A stretch of 64,000 bases of DNA, taken from contig JAEYTL010000030.1 of assembly GCA_023434025.1 (NCBI GenBank), forward strand, positions 1-64,000. Direction: 5' to 3'. The notes beneath the pieces are model-generated. The model did not search any database and was not told the origin of the DNA. It saw only the letters and a program-made list of their open reading frames with translations. The stretch's first letter is position 1; the number at the start of each line of letters is the position of its first letter. This DNA comes from Bacteroidota bacterium. Its GTDB lineage: Bacteria; Bacteroidota; Bacteroidia; Flavobacteriales; Flavobacteriaceae. Made by a program: the position numbers and the translations under genes. This document shows, piece after piece, positions 35,400 to 42,384 of the stretch.

Positions 35400-36484
35400 C
35401 TAAAATTGAACGTCTCGGCTAATTCTTTATAGACAATTTCTCCCTGAACAATATTGAGGCCTCTTCTTAAATCAGGATAACGTTCAGCAGCTGTTTTCCA
35501 ACCTAAACCGGCTAATTTTAAAACATACGGCAACGTAACATTGGTCAAGGCTAAGGTTGACGTATAAGGCACAGCACCCGGCATATTGGCTACACAATAA
35601 TGCACTACATCATCAATAATATAAGTAGGGTTTTCGTGTGTGGTTGCCACCGTCGTTTCAAAACAACCGCCCTGGTCAACCGCCACATCAACCATCACCG
35701 TACCGGGGTGCATTTCTTTCAGCATATCTCTCGTAATTAATTTTGGAGCTTTGGCTCCCGGAATTAAAACCGCTCCAATAATCAAATCATGATTTTTAAT
35801 ATGCCTTCTGATATTATATTCACTCGAAAATTCAGTCACCACATGACTCGGCATTACATCATTCACATACCGAAGCCGCTTCATATTAATATCTAAAATA
35901 GTTACATGTGCCCCAAGACCTGCTGCCATTTTAGCTGCCTGAATGCCTACAATGCCCGCTCCTAATACCAATACTTTTCCGGGCGGAACACCGGGAACAC
36001 CGCCCAACAAAACCCCTCTTCCCTTAATGGGCTTTTCTAAATATTTTGCCCCTTGTTGAATAGCCATTCTTCCGGCAACCTCAGACATTGGTGTGAGCAA
36101 CGGCAACGAGCCGTCGGGCTCTTCTACCGTTTCATAAGCAATGCAAACTGACTTGGACCGCACCATCGCTTTAGTCAGCTCTTCACTGGAAGCAAAATGA
36201 AAATACGTAAAAATGATTTGATCTTCTTTTACTAACGGATATTCTTCTGCAACAGGCTCCTTTACTTTTACAATCATATCTGCATTGGCATAAACTTCTG
36301 CGGCTGTCGGCACCAAAATCGCTCCTACTACGGCATAATCCGTATCAAAAAAACCACTTCCAAACCCGGCGTCCTGTTGGACATAAACCGTATGATTGTT
36401 TTTAATCAGCTCAAAAACACCGGCCGGAGTCATTCCAACCCGGCTCTCATTATTTTTAATTTCTTTAGGAACCCCTATTTTCAT
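35396..36484 (-). CDS. ald: alanine dehydrogenase
   Basis: NAD-dependent enzyme that interconverts alanine and pyruvate plus ammonia. The start at 36484 gives 362 residues beginning MKIGVPKEIKNNESRVGMTP, the family opening. An upstream ATG would add 20 hydrophobic residues that no family member has. Other motifs are the catalytic lysine and histidine region (VKVKEPVAEEYPLV; FTYFHFASS), the dinucleotide-binding VLGAGIVGIQAAKMAAGLGA and VDVAVDQGGCFETT. Single gene, convergent with VF530. Confidence 0.95.
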   Translation of the reverse strand: MKIGVPKEIKNNESRVGMTPAGVFELIKNNHTVYVQQDAGFGSGFFDTDYAVVGAILVPTAAEVYANADMIVKVKEPVAEEYPLVKEDQIIFTYFHFASSEELTKAMVRSKSVCIAYETVEEPDGSLPLLTPMSEVAGRMAIQQGAKYLEKPIKGRGVLLGGVPGVPPGKVLVLGAGIVGIQAAKMAAGLGAHVTILDINMKRLRYVNDVMPSHVVTEFSSEYNIRRHIKNHDLIIGAVLIPGAKAPKLITRDMLKEMHPGTVMVDVAVDQGGCFETTVATTHENPTYIIDDVVHYCVANMPGAVPYTSTLALTNVTLPYVLKLAGLGWKTAAERYPDLRRGLNIVQGEIVYKELAETFNFS

Positions 36485-36643
36485 GACAAAAAAGAAATAT
36501 TTATTCGCCAAAAATACAACAAGCCCCCATATTTTTAATGCCACAATGCCATTTTTATCAAAAATAAAACCACAACCCCTATTTATAACAATAGTGAAAT
36601 TTTATGTATTTGATTTTTTATATTTGTCAAAAATCAAATATAT

Positions 36644-37204
36644 ATGGAAATCAAAACAAGATGTGCCTGGTGCGAAAAAGATGATTTATACCGCAATTAT
36701 CACGATGAAGAATGGGGCGAACCGGTTTATGACGACCAAAAACTATTTGAATTTTTAATTTTAGAAACGTTTCAGGCGGGATTAAGCTGGTACACCGTAT
36801 TGTCTAAAAGAGAAAATTTCAGAAAAGCCTTTGCCCGTTTTGATTATGAAAAAGTAGCAACGTTTTCTGAAAAACAAATCATGAGCCTAATGCAGGATAC
36901 CGGAATAATCCGCAATCAACTCAAGATAAGAGCAGCGGTAAGCAACGCATTAGCCTTTATTAAAGTTCGTGAAGAATTTGGCACATTCTCTTCCTATATA
37001 TGGAAATTTACCAACGGAAAACCCATCATAAACCAGTTCAGGGAATTAAGAGAAATTCCTGCCTCTACGCCACTTTCAGATGCCATCAGCAAAGATCTGA
37101 AAAAAAGAGGATTTAAATTTGTAGGCTCTACCGTAGTATATGCCCACATGCAAGCTACCGGAATGGTTAATGATCACCTGCTGAGTTGCTGGAAAAGAAG
37201 CTAA
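36644..37204 (+). CDS. tag: DNA-3-methyladenine glycosylase I
   Basis: Base-excision-repair enzyme that removes 3-methyladenine. The 186-residue length is typical. It has the TagI opening RCAWCEKDDLYRNYHDEEWG, the pair FLILETFQAGLSWYTVLSKR, and KFVGSTVVYAHMQATGMVNDH with the zinc-ligand histidines. It is transcribed away from ald and overlaps the 3' end of aat by four bases (CTAA shared by the two stop codons). Confidence 0.95.
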   Translation: MEIKTRCAWCEKDDLYRNYHDEEWGEPVYDDQKLFEFLILETFQAGLSWYTVLSKRENFRKAFARFDYEKVATFSEKQIMSLMQDTGIIRNQLKIRAAVSNALAFIKVREEFGTFSSYIWKFTNGKPIINQFRELREIPASTPLSDAISKDLKKRGFKFVGSTVVYAHMQATGMVNDHLLSCWKRS

Positions 37205-37842
37205 ACGGAAGATTTCAGAATTGTAAGGTAATTTTCCCGCGAAATTTCGAAAGCCCCTAATTTTTCAAGATGGTCATTATGCACCTGACAATCCAGCAGG
37301 TGATAATTATCCCGGCGAAGTTGTTGAACAAGCGTAACAAAAGCTACTTTACTGGCATTGGGCACAAGCGAAAACATACTCTCACCACAGAAAACTTTAC
37401 CTAAATCAACACCGTACAAACCGCCAACCAACTTGTTTTCCTGCCAGACTTCAACTGATTTTGCCACTCCCAACCTGTGTAGCCTTAGATAGGCTTCACA
37501 CATTAAATCTGTAATCCATGTACCGTGTTGCCCTTTCCGCTTTACCGTCTGGCAATACCTGATCACTTCCGGAAAATTTTGATTAAAAGTAACGTCAAAT
37601 ATTTTTCTGTTCAGAATATTCCGAAGGCTTTTAGCTGTTTTATACTGTCTTGGATCTACAACCATTCGTTGTGGCGGGCACCACCAAAGTATTGGCTCAT
37701 CTTCTTCAAACCAAGGAAAAATACCGTTTTTATAAGCCAAAAGCAACCGTTCGGCACTCAAGTCGCCGCCTACCGCCAGAATTCCTTCATACGAAGCTTC
37801 TGAAACGGGCGGAAAATACAACTCTTTACTCAGGAAATACAT
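37201..37842 (-). CDS. aat: leucyl/phenylalanyl-tRNA--protein transferase
   Basis: Adds Leu or Phe to N-terminal Arg or Lys, marking proteins for ClpAP through the N-degron pathway. 213 residues; signatures are YKNGIFPWFEEDEPILWWCPPQRMV near residue 33 (in parts), GTWITDLMCEAYLRLH near 105, SVEVWQENKLVGGLYGVDLG and GESMFS. Convergent with tag. Confidence 0.95.
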   Translation of the reverse strand: MYFLSKELYFPPVSEASYEGILAVGGDLSAERLLLAYKNGIFPWFEEDEPILWWCPPQRMVVDPRQYKTAKSLRNILNRKIFDVTFNQNFPEVIRYCQTVKRKGQHGTWITDLMCEAYLRLHRLGVAKSVEVWQENKLVGGLYGVDLGKVFCGESMFSLVPNASKVAFVTLVQQLRRDNYHLLDCQVHNDHLEKLGAFEISRENYLTILKSSV

Positions 37843-37865
37843 CTGTTTTTATCTTCTAAACAAGA

Positions 37866-37914
37866 AATTCCAAACCCCAACAGTATTTTTTCATTGGAAT
37901 CTGGAATCTGTTCA
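37866..37914. repeat. inverted heptamer arrays between DUF3127 and aat
   Basis: Left arm: AATTCCA, AACCCCA (37866-37879). Right arm: TTGGAAT, CTGGAAT, CTGTTCA (37894-37914). The arms are inverted around a spacer of about 14 bases. The unit TTGGAAT is shared with the element before tsf. Confidence 0.7.
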
Positions 37915-37928
37915 TTTATTTTTTAGCA

Positions 37929-38303
37929 TTAAAACGGCAAGTCGTCGTGCTCTTCCTCATTAAAGTTTGTCGCCGGCTCAAAAGCTTCGGCCGACGGCAC
38001 CGGTGGCATTTGCTGAGCTGGAGCCTCAGCTTGCAAACGCTCTATTCTCCAACCTTGAATAGAGTTAAAATATTTTGTTTCTCCCTGCGGATTAACCCAT
38101 TCCCTCCCTCTTAAATTAATCGAAACCTTGACCCCTTCACCCGCCTTATATGAATTGAGCAAATCACACTTATCCTGTGTGAATTCAATCATAATATGTT
38201 GCGGATATTGCTCCTCCGTGGTAACCACCAATTCTCTTTTTCTGAAAGACGCACTGATTTGCTGCTCTGCATTAATGACTTTGATTTTTCCTGAAACTTC
38301 CAT
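37929..38303 (-). CDS. DUF3127 protein, OB-fold-like with SSB-type tail
   Basis: A 124-residue protein of the DUF3127 family, known in Bacteroidota but without a firm function. The core (about 1-92) has alternating strands: VSGKIKVINAEQQIS, FRKRELVVTTEEQYPQHIMIEF, GVKVSINLRGREW and KYFNSIQGWRI. This pattern is like an OB-fold nucleic-acid-binding domain. A low-complexity linker (95-112) leads to an acidic tip ending DDLPF, which is the hallmark of single-stranded DNA-binding proteins that recruit partners by the C-terminus. I infer a second SSB-like protein; this is not proven. Confidence 0.85.
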   Translation of the reverse strand: MEVSGKIKVINAEQQISASFRKRELVVTTEEQYPQHIMIEFTQDKCDLLNSYKAGEGVKVSINLRGREWVNPQGETKYFNSIQGWRIERLQAEAPAQQMPPVPSAEAFEPATNFNEEEHDDLPF

Positions 38304-38338
38304 GTTCTTGATTTTAAAAATTAGTAAATTGGCTTATA

Positions 38339-39217
38339 TTAAACCCGTTTGGCTAACAAAATTTTCCAGGCCGAAAGAGCGTCTTGTTTATCTAGGAATT
38401 CTTTTGCTTTTTGATGCACTTTCATCTCATCAGCAGAACTTAAAACGCCTTTTACCTGAATATTTTCATCTACAAATATATTAATTTCTTCGGTGGATGG
38501 CAAACTTTCTACATTTCCGAGCATCCCCAGATCGTTCCCGTTAAAAACAGGGCTTTCTTTAACAAAAGCAGGAATCTGATCCACTCCGATTCCTAATGTT
38601 GCCAACGGTTTGGGGATTTCAAAAAGCCCCCGGTTGGAACGCGAATACCAGTTGGCTCCCATACGCGAAACCAGATCGATTTTATATTGGTCAATGTTAC
38701 CATTCTCATCTAAAACGGATTCCTCTATATGCAACTTTACCACTTCGCAAATAATTAAATTTCCCGCTCCACCTTCATCTCCTAAACTGATTATCTGATT
38801 GACCCTGCATTCAAACTGAACCGGACTTTCTGCCACACGAAAGGGCCTCACCACTTCCGAAGGCAACATTGTTAAACCTGCTTTGAGAAACTCATTCACG
38901 CCGTCGGCATATTCTGTGCTCGACAACGACATTTGCTGAACGATGTCAAAATTCACCACATTAATCACCACTTCTTTCGTAGCCTCGCAGTTAATCAAGG
39001 TATGTTTAACGGTGTTATCCCTCACCCGCCGGGCTGGCGAAAAAACCAAAACAGGCGGATTAGAACTGAACACATTAAAAAAACTGAACGGAGACAAATT
39101 CGGGTTCCCGTTTTTATCAACTGTACTGGCAAAAGCAATCGGCCTGGGTCCGACCGAACTTTGCAGATAACCTTGTAATTTTAAAGGAGAAACATCTTTT
39201 GGAGAAATACTGACCAT
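38339..39217 (-). CDS. flavin reductase family protein
   Basis: A 292-residue FMN-binding split-barrel protein of the flavin reductase-like family. The N-terminal half shows the typical QSSVGPRPIAFASTVDKNGN, NLSPFSFFNVFSSNPPVLVF and KDTVNHTLIN-like (DNTVKHTLINCEATKEVVIN) segments that bind FMN. The C-terminal extension after about residue 215 is helical. Substrate and partner are unknown. The gene is transcribed in the same direction as DUF3127 and aat. Confidence 0.9.
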   Translation of the reverse strand: MVSISPKDVSPLKLQGYLQSSVGPRPIAFASTVDKNGNPNLSPFSFFNVFSSNPPVLVFSPARRVRDNTVKHTLINCEATKEVVINVVNFDIVQQMSLSSTEYADGVNEFLKAGLTMLPSEVVRPFRVAESPVQFECRVNQIISLGDEGGAGNLIICEVVKLHIEESVLDENGNIDQYKIDLVSRMGANWYSRSNRGLFEIPKPLATLGIGVDQIPAFVKESPVFNGNDLGMLGNVESLPSTEEINIFVDENIQVKGVLSSADEMKVHQKAKEFLDKQDALSAWKILLAKRV

Positions 39218-39319
39218 TGTTTTTCATGTTTATACAAATGTATAAAATTGAACAGGATTTGCCGGCCGGATTTTTCAATTAACACAAGATTTTACTACTT
39301 TTATCCTAAATACAGATTT

Positions 39320-40468
39320 ATGCAGTTTTCTGAAAGCCGAAATGTAACCCGATGGTTTTTAATCTTCACTTCTTTTGTGATTATTTCGCTGATTCTTTGG
39401 AATACCTATACGTTTTTTCAGATTTTTAAAAGCGAAGAAAAGCTGAAAATGGAACTCTGGGCTGAAAGCCTGAAAACAGTAAATAATGCAAATCCTGAAA
39501 CGGATGAAATCGAATTACCGCTTCAGATCATCAACAACAACAAGACCATTCCGATTATTGTAACAGAAAATGACACAATAATCAACCAGACCAATATTGA
39601 TGAAAACACGATTTCGAATAAAGGAAAATTAAATCAATTGCTGGAAAAGTTAAAAAAAGAAAACACACCGGTTGTTATTGAATATAATCCCGGTAAGTTC
39701 TGGTATTTGTATTATGGCAATTCATCATTACTCAATAAACTGAAATATTATCCAATTGCGTTGATTCTGATCATCATTCTTTTTACGGCTTTGGTTTACA
39801 ATTATTACAGAAGCACAAAAGTTGCCACGCAGAACAAACTTTGGGCCGGAATGGCAAAAGAAACCGCCCATCAGATCGGTACGCCGCTTTCATCCTTAAT
39901 CGGCTGGCTGGAAATCTTAAAAATTGAAAACGTAGAAGAAAACACCATTAAAGAAATTGAAAAAGATATTACCCGGTTACAAACCATCGCCGATCGCTTT
40001 TCCAAAATAGGTTCTGAGCCTGTTTTAGAAAAATTAGATTTGGTGGCGGAGACCATTCAATCATTTGATTACTTAAAAGCACGTTTTTCCAAACAAGTTG
40101 AATTTTCATTTTCGGCACCGACCAAGACCATTCTGGTCAGCCTTAACCCCACACTGCACAGCTGGACAATTGAAAACCTGGTAAAAAATGCCATTGATGC
40201 CATGAAAGGCCGTGGAAAACTATCACTCACCATTACCGAAGAGGAAAAGGAGGTAAAAATTCTGGTTTCCGATTCCGGAAAAGGCATTCCGAAAAAACAA
40301 TTTAAAAAGGTATTTGAGCCGGGGTTTACGACCAAAAAACGCGGTTGGGGCCTGGGACTTTCTTTAACAAAACGCATTGTAGAAGAATACCACAAAGGAA
40401 AAATCAAAGTCTATCAGTCTGAACTGGACAAAGGCACCACCATGTTGGTTAGTTTTAAAAAACTATAA
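39320..40468 (+). CDS. membrane sensor histidine kinase
   Basis: A 382-residue kinase with the start at 39320 (MQFSESRNVTRW). An upstream ATG would add 24 residues that precede the membrane segment without purpose. Two membrane helices at about 12-32 and 144-162 enclose a periplasmic sensor region. The phosphorylation site lies in WAGMAKETAHQIGTPLSSL with His184. The ATPase domain has ENLVKNAIDAM (N box), DSGKGIP (G1) and GWGLGLSLTKRIVEEYHKG (G2). No HAMP domain and no response regulator gene is adjacent, so it is an orphan kinase here. Confidence 0.92.
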   Translation: MQFSESRNVTRWFLIFTSFVIISLILWNTYTFFQIFKSEEKLKMELWAESLKTVNNANPETDEIELPLQIINNNKTIPIIVTENDTIINQTNIDENTISNKGKLNQLLEKLKKENTPVVIEYNPGKFWYLYYGNSSLLNKLKYYPIALILIIILFTALVYNYYRSTKVATQNKLWAGMAKETAHQIGTPLSSLIGWLEILKIENVEENTIKEIEKDITRLQTIADRFSKIGSEPVLEKLDLVAETIQSFDYLKARFSKQVEFSFSAPTKTILVSLNPTLHSWTIENLVKNAIDAMKGRGKLSLTITEEEKEVKILVSDSGKGIPKKQFKKVFEPGFTTKKRGWGLGLSLTKRIVEEYHKGKIKVYQSELDKGTTMLVSFKKL

Positions 40469-40532
40469 TATTTTTAAAAATATCATTTATTTTTTATATT
40501 TTTAACTCTATTAACCAATAAAAATCAATTTT

Positions 40533-40772
40533 ATGGAATTTTTGTATTTTTTACTGATTGGAGCAATCTCCGGATGGCTGGCAGGTCAACTCTGGAAAGG
40601 TTCAGGATTCGGATTGATTGGAAACATTGTGGTCGGGATCATTGGCAGCTTTATCGGCGGATGGCTGGCCGGTAAATTAGGAATCGGCGGCGGCGGGCTG
40701 CTTTGGCAGATTTTAATTTCGGCCGGAGGAGCCTGGGTACTGCTTTTTGTGATAAGTTTGATCAAGAAATAA
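40533..40772 (+). CDS. GlsB/YeaQ/YmgE-type small membrane protein
   Basis: A 79-residue, very Gly-rich protein with three membrane helices and the family motifs GAISGWLAGQLWKGSGFGLIGN and IGSFIGGWLAGKLGI. Members are associated with stress responses and the cell envelope; the function is not defined. It is followed by a terminator shared with the convergent HIT gene. Confidence 0.92.
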   Translation: MEFLYFLLIGAISGWLAGQLWKGSGFGLIGNIVVGIIGSFIGGWLAGKLGIGGGGLLWQILISAGGAWVLLFVISLIKK

Positions 40773-40778
40773 AAACAA

Positions 40779-40803
40779 AAAATCCCGAGTTCATCGGGAT
40801 TTT
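40779..40803. terminator. bidirectional intrinsic terminator
   Basis: Ten-base-pair stem AAAATCCCGA / TCGGGATTTT with loop GTTCA between two convergent genes. Confidence 0.88.
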
Positions 40804-40805
40804 GT

Positions 40806-41195
40806 TTATAATTCACTTTTTATTTTCTGTACGGTTTTTTCAAACTCCGCTCCGGTTAAACTCACTTTCCGTTGAAACCGCATATCCTCCATGTCCTGCA
40901 GCGGAATCAGGTGAACATGTACATGGGGTACTTCTAATCCCACTACAGCAACACCAATCCGTTTGCAGGAAATTGCTTTTTCCAAGGCAACCGCTATCTT
41001 TCGGGAGAATTTCATCAACGCCAGGTAATGGTCTTCGTCCATATCAAACAGTTTGTTGATCTCTTGCTTCGGCACACAAAGCGTATGCCCGACAGCATTG
41101 GGGTTTACATCCAGAAAAGCAATAAAATGATCGTCTTCTGCTATTTTATACGATGGAATTTCACCGTTGATGATTTTGGTAAAAACGCTTGCCAT
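40806..41195 (-). CDS. HIT family nucleotide hydrolase
   Basis: A 129-residue HINT/HIT-type protein. It has the opening FTKIINGEIPSYKIAEDDHF, the segment LCVPKQEINKLFDMD, and the catalytic histidine triad HVHVHLIPL near residue 90. It is expected to hydrolyse nucleoside phosphoramidates or dinucleotides. It lies 19 bases after greA and is probably co-transcribed. Confidence 0.94.
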   Translation of the reverse strand: MASVFTKIINGEIPSYKIAEDDHFIAFLDVNPNAVGHTLCVPKQEINKLFDMDEDHYLALMKFSRKIAVALEKAISCKRIGVAVVGLEVPHVHVHLIPLQDMEDMRFQRKVSLTGAEFEKTVQKIKSEL

Positions 41196-41214
41196 GGTCT
41201 TAATCCTTCAAAAA

Positions 41215-41691
41215 TTAATCTCTGGAAATCTCCAGAATCTCAAACTTTAAAATGCCGTTTGGCACGGTAATTTCGGCCACATCGCCAACAGACTTACCCA
41301 GCAGCCCTTTTCCGATGGGTGAGGTTACCGAAATTTTTCCCGCCTTTAAATCGGCTTCACTTTCGGCTACCAGTGTATATTTCATCTCCATGCCGTTGGC
41401 CTGGTTTTTAATCTTTACATTAGACAATACCAGTGCTTTGGAAAGATCCAGCTGGGATTCATCAATCAACCGGGCGTTGGCATAAATTTCCTCCATTTTA
41501 GAAATCCGCATTTCCAGTAAGCCTTGTGCTTCCTTGGCGGCATCATATTCGGCATTTTCAGACAAATCGCCTTTATCTCTGGCCTCTGCAATGGCCTGCG
41601 ATGCTTTTGGCCGTTCAATATTTTTCAGTTGCTCTAACTCTTCTTTCAATTTTTTTAACCCTTCTGCGGTGTAATACGATACGGTACTCAT
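41215..41691 (-). CDS. greA: transcription elongation factor GreA
   Basis: Cleavage factor that rescues backtracked RNA polymerase. 158 residues. The N-terminal coiled coil has the EFL segment YTAEGLKKLKEELEQLKNIE and the acidic tip ARDKGDLSENAEYDAAKEAQG. The C-terminal FKBP-like domain has SPIGKGLLGKSVGDVAEITVP. In the 227-base gap upstream, a hairpin near 41796-41818 (AAATCC...GGATTT, one mismatch) is followed by a short pyrimidine run on the plus strand. Confidence 0.96.
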   Translation of the reverse strand: MSTVSYYTAEGLKKLKEELEQLKNIERPKASQAIAEARDKGDLSENAEYDAAKEAQGLLEMRISKMEEIYANARLIDESQLDLSKALVLSNVKIKNQANGMEMKYTLVAESEADLKAGKISVTSPIGKGLLGKSVGDVAEITVPNGILKFEILEISRD

Positions 41692-41924
41692 AACTTCATG
41701 TGTATTTTAATGCTGTTGTACTTTTTTTCAAAATTCATAAAAATTATGAATCCTGATATATAAAATCTTTGTTTTTATCGTTTTATAAAATAGAAAAAAT
41801 CCCCTTTGAGAGGATTTCTTTCTACAAAGATAGTATAATTTTAATTATTTTGAAAATTTATTCCCTTATACGGTTTCTCAAAGGTAATTAATTTAAATTT
41901 GCTAAACCTAAAAAAAAGATGTTT

Positions 41925-42344
41925 ATGAAAAAAATTGTTTTGTTGATGATAAGCTGTGTTTTCCTGTTCGGATGTGAAAACGAACGTTTCAACAATTTTA
42001 ATCCCAATATTCCGAATTATACTTTTTCTGTTGATATCAATATGGATCTGCCTCTTTACAGTTCTTTAAAATTTGCCGGCAATTCCATTTATTTTTCGCA
42101 GGGAAATGCCGGAGCAAGAGGCATCATTGTTTTTAATACCGGAAGCGGCTATAACGCTTTTGATGCAGCCTGCCCCAACCAACCTTTGAGTTCCTGTTCC
42201 ACCATGACGCTTCAAAGCACAAATGCCATCTGTCCGTGTGACGAAGAATCGTATAACCTGTTTACCGGTTTAGGAAATTTAGACTACCCGATGAAACGCT
42301 ACCGCACAGAAGTAAACGGTCCGGTTATCAGAGTTTATAATTAA
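41925..42344 (+). CDS. Rieske-like lipoprotein lacking histidine ligands
   Basis: A 139-residue lipoprotein with signal peptide and lipobox FLFGC (Cys17). I start at MKK; an ATG two codons upstream is an alternative. The body resembles a Rieske domain: FDAACPNQPLSSC at 79-91 stands where CTHLGC would be, and AICPCDEESYNLFTG at 101-115 where CPCHGSxFDLxTG would be. All four cysteines are kept, but both cluster-binding histidines are replaced (Asn85 and Asp106). It should therefore not bind a normal 2Fe-2S centre. It stands alone, convergent with the TonB receptor. Confidence 0.75.
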   Translation: MKKIVLLMISCVFLFGCENERFNNFNPNIPNYTFSVDINMDLPLYSSLKFAGNSIYFSQGNAGARGIIVFNTGSGYNAFDAACPNQPLSSCSTMTLQSTNAICPCDEESYNLFTGLGNLDYPMKRYRTEVNGPVIRVYN

Positions 42345-42346
42345 AG

Positions 42347-42378
42347 AAAGAATCCCGGTTTAACCCCGGGATTCTTTT
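42347..42378. terminator. bidirectional intrinsic terminator
   Basis: Twelve-base-pair stem AAAGAATCCCGG / CCGGGATTCTTT with a 7-base loop between the convergent lipoprotein and TonB receptor genes. Confidence 0.9.
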
Positions 42379-42384
42379 AAAAAT

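Noticed and set aside
36485..36544. Longer start for alanine dehydrogenase
   Set aside because: Adds a hydrophobic stretch to a cytoplasmic enzyme whose family begins exactly MKIGVPKE.
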